From: Plantibacter elymi (nom. nud.) | Lineage (GTDB): Bacteria; Actinomycetota; Actinomycetes; Actinomycetales; Microbacteriaceae | NCBI RefSeq assembly: GCF_900177795.1 | Contig: NZ_FXWJ01000002.1 | Coordinates: forward strand, 434,001 to 498,000 | Reading direction: 5' to 3' | DNA: 64,000 nt | Shown here: positions 25,550-34,635 of the stretch, in pieces | Layout of the letters: every line of letters starts with the position of its first letter | Position numbering within the stretch: the stretch's first letter is position 1 | Position numbers and translations under genes: made by a program | The notes under the pieces: model-generated | What the model was told of the DNA's origin: nothing | Database searches by the model: none | What the model saw: the letters and a program-made list of their open reading frames with translations, nothing else

Positions 25550-26455
25550 CTATCCGGTGAGCCTGTCGAGGCGTTCTTTAATGCTGCTGCCCTTGCGTCG
25601 ATCTGGCGGGCAGTATGCGAGCCATCGCCGCAGAACGGAAGCTTCTTTGTCTCGCTGGCCGAGTTTGCGGTGGATGATCGCAGCCTGTTCGGTGTAAAAA
25701 GGTGCGGGTTCGAGCCCGTTACGCGCTCCCTCGGCGCCTTCGATTGCGGCGTAGCAGAGCACGAGGGCATCGTCGAGTCGGCCGTCTCGTTTGAGCTGTT
25801 TAATCGGTTCGACCAGCTGTAGGTAGTGCACTCCCCCGACCATGCCTCGGTGGAACGACTCTGCTCGATCACCTCCACCGGCAAGAGCGTCGGCGATCAT
25901 CTGGTCGATGCTCGTTTGATGCGCGGCGGCCTTCGCGCTGGACGACATTGGAGGGCGCTCTGTCTCGGAGTACTGCCATTTCGCAGGTCCTCTGCCCAAC
26001 CATGCCCACGCTTCAGCGCGCAGGCCCTTTGGCAGCAACTCAGTGAAGATCTGGATCTGGACAGCCCGAGCTCCACCGCTCGGGAGATCAATCGTCCTGG
26101 CCAGGTAGCCAGGCAGGTAGCCGACCTTTTCACCCTCAACATGGACTGCGATCGCGTGAGGATCAGCTGGGTTCTCGGGTTCGCGCTGGATGGTGCCGCC
26201 TACTTCTAGATATCCACCTGCGGCGATGCGGTGACGCTCGGCGAGCCGGGTGATCGCGTCCCTCGCGAACGTCGTCGTGCCGGTCAACTGAACACGATCC
26301 TGCGCGACCGCCATCGATACACTGACCTGGACACGTGGTTCCGACCTCACAGCGTGCTGTGGCGGCTGCGTCACAGAGTTGGACGTGTCGCCAGAGCTGC
26401 CGAATAGCTTCTTCAATATCCCCGCGTCCTGAATCCTGTCAGACAGATCAAGCAT
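25550..26455 (-). CDS. HIRAN-domain protein with a helical C-terminal region
   Basis: 301 residues from ATG 26455. A HIRAN domain spans about residues 50-125 (VQLTGTTTFARDAITRL, then GGYLEVGGTIQREPENP, then DPHAIAVHVEGEKVGYLPGYLA). This fold binds DNA ends or stalled forks in eukaryotes and occurs in bacterial phage- and repair-linked proteins. The C-terminal 120 residues look like TPR-type helices (DALVLCYAAIEGAEGARN, then YTEQAAIIHRKLGQRDKEASVL). The frame is open upstream to 26596, but that part contains an inverted repeat and reads poorly. It is the last of three minus-strand genes of unknown role near the integrase. Confidence 0.7.
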   Translation of the reverse strand: MLDLSDRIQDAGILKKLFGSSGDTSNSVTQPPQHAVRSEPRVQVSVSMAVAQDRVQLTGTTTFARDAITRLAERHRIAAGGYLEVGGTIQREPENPADPHAIAVHVEGEKVGYLPGYLARTIDLPSGGARAVQIQIFTELLPKGLRAEAWAWLGRGPAKWQYSETERPPMSSSAKAAAHQTSIDQMIADALAGGGDRAESFHRGMVGGVHYLQLVEPIKQLKRDGRLDDALVLCYAAIEGAEGARNGLEPAPFYTEQAAIIHRKLGQRDKEASVLRRWLAYCPPDRRKGSSIKERLDRLTG

Positions 26456-26480
26456 GCTTCCGGCCCTAAGCGCACGCAAG

Positions 26481-26500
26481 GAGGACGTCGTAAAGTCCTC
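26481..26500. promoter_or_regulatory. Inverted repeat upstream of the HIRAN gene
   Basis: GAGGAC, eight bases, then GTCCTC. It lies 26 bases upstream of the preferred HIRAN start and supports treating this region as untranslated. It could be an operator or an mRNA hairpin. Confidence 0.35.
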
Positions 26501-26641
26501 TCCACAGCAAATGCCCCCGCATTCGACGGTGGGACCTATCCTCATCAGGACCCGGCCCGCGCTGGAGCGACGGGGCACAGCTCGACACACAGCCATTTGA
26601 GGACGTACGCGATAATGGCTGCCGGCAGCGACGCGATCTGA

Positions 26642-27385
26642 TCAGTTCAGCTCGCTGCCCTCTGCGCGCTCAAGCAGGATGTCGTAGATCTCGGGCCGGT
26701 AGTGGTCCTTTACCCGGTGTCTGGTGCCTTGTCGCATCTCCGTGACGAGCCTCGACACTGAGGCGGCGTGACGGAAGGATCCGCCGACGGCGAGATACGC
26801 GCGGGTCCACAGTTCCGGGTCCACGGGGTGCCCGTGTTCAGCGAGCGCGCGAACGAGCTGAACGATCGTGGCCTTGCCGTTGCCGGAGGACAGCCCGTTG
26901 TAGTCCTCGCCCTTGATGGACCGTGCCGCCTCGAGCAGGACCGGAGCGATCGACTCGGCGGTGGTGCCGGTGTGGAGGTTGATCGCCTGCATCGCGTCGA
27001 GCCAAACGCGGATCGGGTACCTCTCGTGCTCGACGAGCACGAACACTCTGCCGAGGCGCTCCTCACGCACTAGACGGGCGAGAAGGTCGCAATCCGACTC
27101 CTCGAACGGCCGCAGCACGGTGATCGGGGTTGGGATCGTCGAGTCATCGTGGATGAGTTCGCGAAGCTGCTGGATCTCACCCACCCTCCGATCAGCGGCT
27201 CTCGGTGCGATATACCCCACGATCCTGCGATCCAAGCTGCCGACCTCGTTGTATCCCTTGGCGCTCGCAGCAGCGAAGAGATAGGGAACTTCACCCAGCC
27301 ACTCCCTGATTCGGGCACTCTGCGGCTGCATACCCAAGCCGTTCTGGCCCCAGTCGGACAACGTCATGTAGGCGAGTTCGGTCAC
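26642..27385 (-). CDS. Hypothetical protein, middle gene of the HIRAN trio
   Basis: 247 residues from GTG 27385, which overlaps the upstream stop (GTGA). No domain is recognised. The N-terminal half (PYLFAAASAKGYNEVGSLDRR, IVGYIAPRAADRRVGEI, ITVLRPFEESDCDLLARLV) alternates strands and helices. The C-terminal half contains GNGKATIVQLVRALAEHGH, a helical segment rather than a P-loop because it lacks GKS/T spacing. It appears cytoplasmic. Tight coupling to the membrane protein upstream suggests the two products work together. Confidence 0.6.
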   Translation of the reverse strand: MTELAYMTLSDWGQNGLGMQPQSARIREWLGEVPYLFAAASAKGYNEVGSLDRRIVGYIAPRAADRRVGEIQQLRELIHDDSTIPTPITVLRPFEESDCDLLARLVREERLGRVFVLVEHERYPIRVWLDAMQAINLHTGTTAESIAPVLLEAARSIKGEDYNGLSSGNGKATIVQLVRALAEHGHPVDPELWTRAYLAVGGSFRHAASVSRLVTEMRQGTRHRVKDHYRPEIYDILLERAEGSELN

Positions 27386-27840
27386 GTGATATCCTCAGCG
27401 CTCGGCGCGACCACGTGAGCGAGGACCGTCCGGCGCACCCTCAACCACCGCCAGAACAAGAACCCTGCCGGTACGACCAAGAGACATCCCAAGAGCACCT
27501 GTCCCAGAAGCGCCGCGATGACATACCCGAGGAACACGATGCCCGTGCTCGCGAAGAGCAGCGTCCAGTCCGTCCGGGTCGCCGAGCGATGCTGCTCAGG
27601 TGTGACGATGAGGGCGGGCAGCCATGCGAACGGGAACAGGATCTCTCCCCCAGATGCCTTCCAGAGGCTACCGTCAGCGGTCTGGAAAATGGTGCCAGGT
27701 CGAACGTCGGCGATGGGCGGAAGCTCCTCAGGGAGCTGATTGGTCGGGCGGTATCCACCGGACACGATGTGGCCCTGCGGGGCGACCTCATCTCGTTCCG
27801 GCTGGCCCGCGTGTTCGCGCTTACTCTGGCCATCGCTCAT
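27382..27840 (-). CDS. Small membrane protein, first gene of the HIRAN trio
   Basis: 152 residues from ATG 27840, preceded by GGGGAGAG about 6 bases upstream; the longer frame to 27966 lacks such a site. A polar N-terminus of about 50 residues is followed by IADVRPGTIFQTADGSLWKA, then two adjacent hydrophobic segments (WTLLFASTGIVFLGYVIAALLG and VLLGCLLVVPAGFLFWRWL, joined with only a short gap) forming a hairpin in the membrane. No family is recognised. Divergent from xis across a 231-base gap that probably holds both promoters. Confidence 0.65.
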   Translation of the reverse strand: MSDGQSKREHAGQPERDEVAPQGHIVSGGYRPTNQLPEELPPIADVRPGTIFQTADGSLWKASGGEILFPFAWLPALIVTPEQHRSATRTDWTLLFASTGIVFLGYVIAALLGQVLLGCLLVVPAGFLFWRWLRVRRTVLAHVVAPSAEDIT

Positions 27841-28071
27841 GTCGACTCTCCCCACTACCTTCCGGCGGGATCGTCCGACCGCACTGCTGGGCCGGTTTCT
27901 CCCCGTAGCTCTCACCCTCCCGAGCGCTACCGGCAACACCATATCGCGGCGCACTGAAGTGGACATTCGTAGATGTCAGGTTCATCCGCCACTTGCAGAT
28001 CGAGCCGATGGTCCGCGCAACTGCTCCACCCCGTGCAAGAGCAAGCACCACAGCTCGTTCTCGGAGGAACC

Positions 28072-28275
28072 ATGACTACGTACACGTCGACCGCGCCCTT
28101 GCTGGACAGCAAGTCGGTGGCCACCTTCCTGGGCGTATCCGAGGCGACGCTCTGTCGAATGAGACAAGACGGGTCTGGCCCCGCGTTCATCGACGTGCGG
28201 GGCCGTCCCAGATATCGCGAGGCGGCCCTGGCCGTGTGGCTCGACGATCAGGAGCGCCACACACGCACTGAGTAG
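28072..28275 (+). CDS. xis: Excisionase/AlpA-like helix-turn-helix protein
   Basis: 67 residues from ATG 28072, with a GGAGGAA Shine-Dalgarno directly upstream. The pattern LLDSKSVATFLGVSEATLCRM, then GPAFIDVRGRPRYREAALAVWL, is the winged-helix MerR/AlpA-like domain of the excisionases that accompany actinobacterial tyrosine integrases. It binds near the attachment site and directs the integrase toward excision. It ends 12 bases before the integrase start, so xis and int form one unit, as in pSAM2-type elements. Confidence 0.85.
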   Translation: MTTYTSTAPLLDSKSVATFLGVSEATLCRMRQDGSGPAFIDVRGRPRYREAALAVWLDDQERHTRTE

Positions 28276-28287
28276 GCCACTCCATCG

Positions 28288-29403
28288 ATGATCAACAAGA
28301 CAGGCTCCGGCAAGTGGCGTGTCCGAGTGAAGTCCAAGGGCGAAGTCGTCGCCGACCAGACGTTCGAACGGAAGGCTGACGCCGCTCTCTGGGAGGCAAA
28401 GCAAAAGCGCGCACTGATGCTCGGCGAATTCGTGGACCCGCGCGATGGTAAGGAGACGCTTGCAGCTGCCATCGACCGATGGATGACCTCGCGCGCCGGG
28501 TCCGTTGCATCCAAGACGCTACAAACCGAGGGCTACGCGCTTCGAGCGCATATCCCACCGAAGCTCGGCCACCGGCCGATCGCGTCCATCCATTCCGCCG
28601 ACCTCGATGCCCTCTACGGCAACATGCTGCGCTCGCTCGCCAGACCGACCGTCATGCGATTCCGCAACACACTCTCATCGTTCTTCGGCTGGGCCGAGCG
28701 GAACCGGCTCATCCAGAACAACATCGTTCTCGAGTCGCGAGTCCCTCGAGGACGCGGGCAAGACCACCACCTTGAGGTCTTCCCATTCGACCTCGCCGGT
28801 CTGCGGCGGGTGCACCAAGCCACCGTCACCGCTTCACCAAGCCAAGGCAATCTCACCCTCGTGCTCGGACTCTCGGGGCTTCGTTGGGGTGAGCTTGTCG
28901 CGCTCCGAGTTCGCGATCTTCAGTCGCTGCCGTATCCGGTGTTCCGCGTGTCACGTTCAGCACCGGACGGCCAGCCGATCCGCACGTCGACGAAAGGTGG
29001 CGCGACTCGAACGGTCCCACTCCCGGGTGAGCTTGCCGAACTCGTCGTACCGCTCGCCACGGGACGCAACCCGAACGAACTCCTCTTCACTTCCCCCGCC
29101 GGCGGTCGGTTGAACGGCCCGAATTGGAAACGCGCAGTGGACTGGAGCGCGAACTGCGAGGGCAGGCGCGTCCATGACCTCCGCCACACCGCCGCTACCT
29201 TGTGGCTGACGAACGGTGTCGACCCGAAGACTGTGCAAGCCTGGCTCGGACATTCCACTGCGACCCTCACACTGGACACGTACTCACACTGGATCGGCAC
29301 CGACGGGGACGCTGCGGCCGTAGCCCGAATCGACGCGCTCCTAGACCTCGGGCGTGCTGATGTTCGCGCCCCAAGGCCTCCGGATATCGATTTCTCCATG
29401 TGA
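28288..29403 (+). CDS. int: Tyrosine site-specific integrase
   Basis: 371 residues. It has an N-terminal arm-binding domain (about 1-45, INKTGSGKWRVRVKSKGE), a SAM-like core-binding domain (about 55-160) and a C-terminal catalytic domain. The catalytic set is visible: Arg in GLRWGEL (about 197), His and Arg in HDLRHTAATLW (about 295-298), His in WLGHSTATLTL (about 321) and the nucleophile Tyr in DTYSHW (about 331). It catalyses integration and excision between the element and the chromosome. It reads toward the 3' end of tRNA-Val, 196 bases away, which is the usual layout when the attachment site is in the tRNA. Confidence 0.92.
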   Translation: MINKTGSGKWRVRVKSKGEVVADQTFERKADAALWEAKQKRALMLGEFVDPRDGKETLAAAIDRWMTSRAGSVASKTLQTEGYALRAHIPPKLGHRPIASIHSADLDALYGNMLRSLARPTVMRFRNTLSSFFGWAERNRLIQNNIVLESRVPRGRGQDHHLEVFPFDLAGLRRVHQATVTASPSQGNLTLVLGLSGLRWGELVALRVRDLQSLPYPVFRVSRSAPDGQPIRTSTKGGATRTVPLPGELAELVVPLATGRNPNELLFTSPAGGRLNGPNWKRAVDWSANCEGRRVHDLRHTAATLWLTNGVDPKTVQAWLGHSTATLTLDTYSHWIGTDGDAAAVARIDALLDLGRADVRAPRPPDIDFSM

Positions 29404-29555
29404 GACCTCGAACGAGCGATGCGGGGTTGCCTGCAACACAAGCAACGAGACATGGCCGCTGCGGGCCGGAGCAACCTCAGGTTGGCTCTGCGCGGGGACG
29501 CCACGGGGACGTATCCAACACAGAGTGTCCAGCCGTGAGAGGAGCACGGTTGAAC

Positions 29556-29587
29556 TAAAAAGCCCCGAGATGCCCATGATCTCGGGG
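29556..29587 (-). terminator. Intrinsic terminator after tRNA-Val
   Basis: On the minus strand, CCCCGAGAT and ATCTCGGGG form a 9-bp stem with a 7-base loop, followed by CTTTTTAG. It lies 13 bases beyond the tRNA 3' end and is one of the few hairpins in the window with a T-tract. Confidence 0.85.
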
Positions 29588-29599
29588 AACTTCCTTCGG

Positions 29600-29672
29600 T
29601 GGGCCCTGCCGGGATCGAACCGACGACATCCACGGTGTAAACGTGGCGCTCTACCAGCTGAGCTAAAGGCCC
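29600..29672 (-). tRNA. tRNA-Val (anticodon TAC), element attachment site
   Basis: 73 bases. Acceptor arms GGGCCTT and AGGGCCC pair (one T-G), the anticodon stem CCACG/CGTGG encloses loop TTTACAC (anticodon TAC), and the T arm is GTCGG-TTCGATC-CCGGC. The 3' CCA is not encoded (ACC-G). The integrase lies on the 3' side, so the attachment core probably covers the 3' half of this gene (about 29600-29640) and restores an intact tRNA. The other attachment copy must lie left of the window. Confidence 0.92.
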
Positions 29673-29826
29673 GCGATCGGATGGAACCATCCGATGCGAC
29701 TCGTCGAGTCTAGCCGGAGTCGCCGTCGGAGCCGGAACGCTCCACAACCAGGGTCCGCGCGCATCCGTCGCGACACCGGACGATCGGTCGGGCGCGGTGA
29801 CGGTCGCTGGCCGTACGATCGAGGGG

Positions 29827-30636
29827 ATGGATACGACGATCCCCACCCCGTACGAAGACCTCCTGCGCGACACGCTCGAGCACGGCGCCACCAAAGGCGA
29901 CCGCACCGGAACCGGCACCCGCAGTGTGTTCGGCCGCCAGCTCCGCTTCGACCTCTCCCAGGGCTTCCCGCTCATCACCACGAAGCGGGTGCACTGGAAG
30001 TCCATCGCCTACGAACTCCTGTGGTTCCTCCGCGGCGACGGCAACGTCCGCTGGCTCCAGGAGCACGGCGTCTCCATCTGGGACGAATGGGCCGACGACC
30101 AGGGCGAACTCGGCCCCGTGTACGGCGTGCAGTGGCGGTCCTGGCCGACCCCCGACGGCTCCCACATCGACCAGATCTCGCAGGTCATCGACCAGCTGCG
30201 CACCGACCCGAACTCGCGCCGCATCATCGTCTCCGCGTGGAACGTCGCCGACATCCCCAACATGGCGCTCGCACCCTGCCACGCCTTCTTCCAGTTCTAC
30301 GTCGCCGACGGCAAGCTCTCCTGCCAGCTCTACCAGCGCAGCGCAGACCTCTTCCTCGGTGTCCCCTTCAACATCGCCAGCTACGCGCTCCTCACCCACC
30401 TCGTCGCCGAGCAGGTCGGCCTCGAGGTCGGCGACTTCGTGTGGACCGGCGGCGACTGCCACATCTACGACAACCACCTCGAGCAGGTGACGGAGCAGCT
30501 CACGCGTGCCCCGTTCCCCTACCCGAAGCTGCGCATCAACACGAAGCGCGACAGCATCTTCGACGTGGAGTACGACGACCTCGAGATCGTCGACTACCAG
30601 CACCACCCCGCCATCCGCGCGGCCGTCGCCGTATGA
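29827..30636 (+). CDS. thyA: Thymidylate synthase
   Basis: 269 residues from ATG 29827. Methylates dUMP to dTMP with methylene-tetrahydrofolate. The dUMP-phosphate arginines ([10 protein letters not shown]) and nucleophile Cys ([11 protein letters not shown], about residue 152) are present, together with the conserved [20 protein letters not shown]. The length fits ThyA. An upstream in-frame start at 29797 adds ten poor residues. The start codon closely follows TACGAT at 29814-29819, so a leaderless transcript is possible. Its stop overlaps folA (ATGA): the dihydrofolate made by ThyA is recycled by the next enzyme. This is the first chromosomal gene after the element. Confidence 0.95.
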   Translation: MDTTIPTPYEDLLRDTLEHGATKGDRTGTGTRSVFGRQLRFDLSQGFPLITTKRVHWKSIAYELLWFLRGDGNVRWLQEHGVSIWDEWADDQGELGPVYGVQWRSWPTPDGSHIDQISQVIDQLRTDPNSRRIIVSAWNVADIPNMALAPCHAFFQFYVADGKLSCQLYQRSADLFLGVPFNIASYALLTHLVAEQVGLEVGDFVWTGGDCHIYDNHLEQVTEQLTRAPFPYPKLRINTKRDSIFDVEYDDLEIVDYQHHPAIRAAVAV

Positions 30637-31157
30637 GCCTGGCGCTCATCTGGGCCCAAGCCCACGACGGCGTCATCGGCGCCGACGGGGGCATGCCCTG
30701 GCACGTCCCCGAAGACCTCGCGCACTTCAAGGCGCTCACCGGGTCGGACGCGGTGATCATGGGGCGCCGTACCTGGGATTCACTCCCCCCGCGGTTCCGT
30801 CCGCTCCCAGGACGCCCGAACATCGTCGTCACCCGCGATCCCGCGTGGTCCGCCGACGGCGCGATCGTCGCGCACTCCCTGGAGGACGCGTTCGAAGCGG
30901 CGCAGCTCGCCGGCAACGGCCAGGCCTGGGTCACCGGCGGCGCGGGTCTCTTCACCGAAGCGCTCGCGCTCGCCGACCGGCTTGAGGTCACCGAACTCGA
31001 CCTCGACGTCGCGGGCGACACCTTCGCACCGACCATCGGCGAGGAGTGGGTGCCGGTCACGATCGATCCGGCACACGGTTGGTCGGAATCCCGCACGGGT
31101 GTCCCCTACCGGTTCATCCGTTACGAGCGCGCACCCGAGGTCACGATCACCGGCTGA
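30633..31157 (+). CDS. folA: Dihydrofolate reductase
   Basis: 174 residues, starting in the ATGA overlap with thyA. It reduces dihydrofolate to tetrahydrofolate with NADPH. Visible features are [28 protein letters not shown] (split over the Met20-loop region, with the catalytic Asp/Glu-type position in VPEDLAHF), the NADPH-binding [11 protein letters not shown], and VTGGAGLF near residue 110. Length and order are normal for the family. It is co-transcribed with thyA. Confidence 0.95.
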   Translation: MSLALIWAQAHDGVIGADGGMPWHVPEDLAHFKALTGSDAVIMGRRTWDSLPPRFRPLPGRPNIVVTRDPAWSADGAIVAHSLEDAFEAAQLAGNGQAWVTGGAGLFTEALALADRLEVTELDLDVAGDTFAPTIGEEWVPVTIDPAHGWSESRTGVPYRFIRYERAPEVTITG

Positions 31158-31196
31158 GACCCCGGGCGATCCGGAGCGACCACAGCGAGCCGCGGC

Positions 31197-31667
31197 TCAG
31201 GCCGGCTGACGCAGCTCTTCGAGCGCGGCGCGGTAGGCCGCGAGCGAGCGGGCTTCGCCCGGTGCCGTGATGAAGCTCTCACGGATGATGCCCTGCTGGT
31301 CGATGAGGAAGGTCGCACGGTTCGCGAACCCCTTCTCCTGCAGGAACACCCCGTACTCCTTGGCGACCTGGCCGTGCGGCCAGAAGTCGGCGAGCAGCTG
31401 GAAGCCGTACTGCTCCTGCTCCGCCCACGCGCGCAGCGTGTGCTTGGAGTCGACGGAGATACCGACGAGCGTGACCTGGTCGTCCGTGAACAGGCTGAGG
31501 TTGTCGCGCAACTCGCACAGCTCCCCCGTGCAGGTACCGGAGAACGCCAGCGGGAAGAAGACGAGGGCGACAGCCGAACTGCCGCGGAACTGACTCAACC
31601 TGACGAGTTCACCGAACTGGTTCGCCAGTTCGAAGTCGGGTGCCAGGGTGTCGTTCTCAAGTGCCAT
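31197..31667 (-). CDS. AhpE-type peroxiredoxin
   Basis: 156 residues from ATG 31667, preceded by GAAAGGA. It reduces peroxides through the Cys in PLAFSGTCTGELCELRD (about residues 39-55). The PLAF-x-G-x-C pattern is that of actinobacterial AhpE-like enzymes rather than classical BCP. A second Cys lies five residues further on. The thioredoxin-fold positions (VTLVGISVDS, LLADFWP, ATFLIDQQGIIRESF) are normal. The longer frame to 31892 is not supported. It is convergent with folA and divergent from aceE across about 240 bases. Confidence 0.85.
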   Translation of the reverse strand: MALENDTLAPDFELANQFGELVRLSQFRGSSAVALVFFPLAFSGTCTGELCELRDNLSLFTDDQVTLVGISVDSKHTLRAWAEQEQYGFQLLADFWPHGQVAKEYGVFLQEKGFANRATFLIDQQGIIRESFITAPGEARSLAAYRAALEELRQPA

Positions 31668-31908
31668 GAGGGTCCTTTCAGGCGGGTTCGCCTGCTCCGG
31701 ATCGCCCGAGCGGTGGACGGGTCCGATCCGGTCACACATCCTAACCCCGCACCGCAGCTGCACAAACCCGGAGGGGTGCGCCGCTCGGTCACCGTTCCCT
31801 GGGGTGACCGGATAGGGTGAAAGGTGGCGCCCGCGTCCATACCCATCAGGACGCATGGAGTTCACCATCACAACCCAGGCACGATCTGCCACGAGAGAAA
31901 GGTCGACG

Positions 31909-34635
31909 GTGACTGTTCACGACCAGGATCCATACTCGTCCAACCACGTAGACGCCGATCCTGAGGAGACGTCCGAGTGGAATGAGTCCCTCGACGCCCT
32001 CGTCGACGAACGTGGCCGCGGTCGCGGCCGCGACATCATGCTGAGCCTCCTCAAGCGCTCGAAGGAGCTGCACCTCGGCGTGCCGATGGTGCCCACCACC
32101 GACTACATCAACACCATCGCCTCGGAGAACGAGCCCGACTTCCCGGGCGACGAGGACATCGAACGCCGCTACCGCGCCTGGATCCGCTGGAACGCGGCCA
32201 TGACCGTGCACCGCGCGCAGCGCCCCGGCATCGGTGTCGGCGGACACATCTCCACCTACGCGTCGTCGGCCGCGCTCTACGAGGTCGGCTTCAACCACTT
32301 CTTCCGCGGCCAGGATGCCCCGGGCGGTGGCGACCAGATCTACATCCAGGGCCACGCCTCCCCCGGCACCTACGCCCGCGCCTTCCTCGAGGGCCGCCTC
32401 AGCACCGACCAGCTCGACGGCTTCCGCCAGGAGAAGTCGCACGCGCCGCACGGGCTCTCCTCGTACCCCCACCCGCGCCTCATGCCGGACTTCTGGCAGT
32501 TCCCGACGGTCTCCATGGGTCTCGGCCCGATCAACGCGATCTACCAGGCGCACCTCGCCAAGTACGTCACCAACCGTGGCATCAAGGACGCCAGCGACCA
32601 GCAGGTCTGGGCGTTCCTCGGCGACGGCGAGATGGACGAGGTCGAGAGCCGCGGCCAGCTCCAGGTCGCCGCGAACGAGGGCCTCGACAACCTCAACTTC
32701 GTGATCAACTGCAACCTGCAGCGCCTCGACGGCCCCGTCCGCGGGAACGGCAAAATCATCCAGGAGCTCGAGAGCTTCTTCCGCGGTGCCGGCTGGAACG
32801 TCATCAAGGTCATCTGGGGCCGCGAGTGGGACGACCTCCTCAACCGCGACACCGACGGCGCGCTCCTCAACCTCATGAACGTCACGCCCGACGGCGACTT
32901 CCAGACGTACAAGACGGAGGACGGCGCCTACGTCCGCGAGAACTTCTTCGGCCGCGACGAGCGTGCCCTGAAGCTCGTCGAGGGCTACACCGACGACGAG
33001 GTCTGGAACCTCAAGCGCGGCGGCCACGACTACCGCAAGGTCTACGCGGCGTTCAAGGCGGCCAGCGAGCACAAGGGCCAGCCGACGGTCATCCTTGCGC
33101 ACACCATCAAGGGCTACGGCCTCGGCCCGAGCTTCGAGGGCCGCAACGCGACCCACCAGATGAAGAAGATGACGCTCGACAACCTGAAGACCTTCAGGGA
33201 CACGATGCGCATCCCGATCACCGACTCGCAGCTCGAAGAGAACCCCTACCTCCCGCCGTACTACCACCCCGGTGAGAACGACGAGGCGATCCAGTACCTG
33301 CACGAGCGTCGCCGCGCGCTCGGCGGCTACGTCCCCGAGCGTCGCAGCAAGTACACGCAGCTGAACCTGCCCGACGACTCCGCGTACGCGGCAGCGAAGA
33401 AGGGCTCCGGCACGCAGGAGATCGCCACCACCATGGCGTTCGTCCGACTGCTGAAGGACCTCCTCCGCGCCAAGGACTTCGGCAACCGGATCGTCCCGAT
33501 CATCCCCGACGAGGCACGCACCTTCGGTATGGACGCGTTCTTCCCGAGCGCGAAGATCTACAACCCGAACGGTCAGCACTACACCTCGGTGGACCGCGAA
33601 CTGCTGCTCGCCTACAAGGAGAGCCCGCAGGGTCAGATCGTGCACGTGGGCATCAATGAAGCGGGCGCCGTCGCGGCCTTCTCCGCGATCGGAACCTCGT
33701 ACTCGGTGCAGGGCGAGCCGCTCATCCCGGTCTACGTCTTCTACTCGATGTTCGGCTTCCAGCGCACCGCCGACGCCATCTGGGCGGCCGGCGACCAGAT
33801 GACCCGTGGCTTCATGATCGGCGCGACCGCCGGTCGCACCACCCTCACGGGTGAGGGGCTCCAGCACGCCGACGGCCACTCGCTGCTGCTGTCCTCGTCG
33901 AACCCCGCGGTCGTCAGCTACGACCCGGCCTACGGCTACGAGATCGCGCACATCGTGCGCAGCGGTATCCAGCGCATGTACGGCGGCGAGCACGAGGACC
34001 CGAACGTCATGTACTACCTCACGGTGTACAACGAGCCGATGGTCATGCCCGTCGAGCCCGAGGGCGTGGACGTTGACGGCATCGTGCGCGGTATCCACCG
34101 CATCAGCACGAGCGACAAGCAGGGCCCGAAGGCCCAGCTCATGGCCTCCGGTGTCGCGGTCCCGTGGGCGATCGAGGCGCAGCAGCTCCTCGCCGACGAC
34201 TGGGGCGTCTCCGCAGACGTCTGGAGCGTCACGAGCTGGACCGAGCTCCGTCGCGACGGTCTCGCTGCCGACCAGCACAACTTCCTGCACCCGCAGGAGG
34301 AGCGTCGTGTGCCCTACGTCACGGAGAAGCTGAGTGGTGCCGCAGGCCCGTTCGTCGCCGTGACCGACCACATGCACGCCGTGCCGGACCAGATCCGTCA
34401 GTTCGTGCCGGGCGACTTCGCGACGCTCGGGGCCGACGACTTCGGCTTCTCCGACACGCGCGCCGCTGCCCGTCGCTTCTTCAAGATCGACGGCCCGTCG
34501 CTCGTCGTCCGCACCCTCCAGCAGCTCGCTGCTCGGGGTGAGGTCGATGCGAGCCTCCCGCAGCAGGCGATCGACCGCTACCGCCTCCACGACGTGAACG
34601 CCGGCAACACCGGTAACGCGGGTGGCGAGAGCTGA
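31909..34635 (+). CDS. aceE: Pyruvate dehydrogenase E1 component, homodimeric type
   Basis: 908 residues from GTG 31909, preceded by AGAAAGG at good spacing; ATG 31855 would add 18 unlikely residues. It decarboxylates pyruvate with thiamine diphosphate and passes the acetyl group to E2. The TPP motif [10 protein letters not shown]...[11 protein letters not shown] (about residues 240-280) is present, as are [13 protein letters not shown] and the C-terminal transketolase-like region ([14 protein letters not shown]). The length fits AceE. It is followed by a FasR-like regulator overlapping by 14 bases, then the fatty-acid cluster, so acetyl-CoA supply and fatty-acid synthesis are neighbours. Confidence 0.94.
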   Translation: MTVHDQDPYSSNHVDADPEETSEWNESLDALVDERGRGRGRDIMLSLLKRSKELHLGVPMVPTTDYINTIASENEPDFPGDEDIERRYRAWIRWNAAMTVHRAQRPGIGVGGHISTYASSAALYEVGFNHFFRGQDAPGGGDQIYIQGHASPGTYARAFLEGRLSTDQLDGFRQEKSHAPHGLSSYPHPRLMPDFWQFPTVSMGLGPINAIYQAHLAKYVTNRGIKDASDQQVWAFLGDGEMDEVESRGQLQVAANEGLDNLNFVINCNLQRLDGPVRGNGKIIQELESFFRGAGWNVIKVIWGREWDDLLNRDTDGALLNLMNVTPDGDFQTYKTEDGAYVRENFFGRDERALKLVEGYTDDEVWNLKRGGHDYRKVYAAFKAASEHKGQPTVILAHTIKGYGLGPSFEGRNATHQMKKMTLDNLKTFRDTMRIPITDSQLEENPYLPPYYHPGENDEAIQYLHERRRALGGYVPERRSKYTQLNLPDDSAYAAAKKGSGTQEIATTMAFVRLLKDLLRAKDFGNRIVPIIPDEARTFGMDAFFPSAKIYNPNGQHYTSVDRELLLAYKESPQGQIVHVGINEAGAVAAFSAIGTSYSVQGEPLIPVYVFYSMFGFQRTADAIWAAGDQMTRGFMIGATAGRTTLTGEGLQHADGHSLLLSSSNPAVVSYDPAYGYEIAHIVRSGIQRMYGGEHEDPNVMYYLTVYNEPMVMPVEPEGVDVDGIVRGIHRISTSDKQGPKAQLMASGVAVPWAIEAQQLLADDWGVSADVWSVTSWTELRRDGLAADQHNFLHPQEERRVPYVTEKLSGAAGPFVAVTDHMHAVPDQIRQFVPGDFATLGADDFGFSDTRAAARRFFKIDGPSLVVRTLQQLAARGEVDASLPQQAIDRYRLHDVNAGNTGNAGGES

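Noticed and set aside
27962-27977. GACAT-N6-ATGTC inverted repeat upstream of xis
   Set aside because: Short and of a kind expected by chance; it may be an operator, but nothing else supports it.
29404-29599. Possible attachment repeat between int and the tRNA
   Set aside because: I found no second copy in the window, so the boundaries of the attachment core cannot be set.
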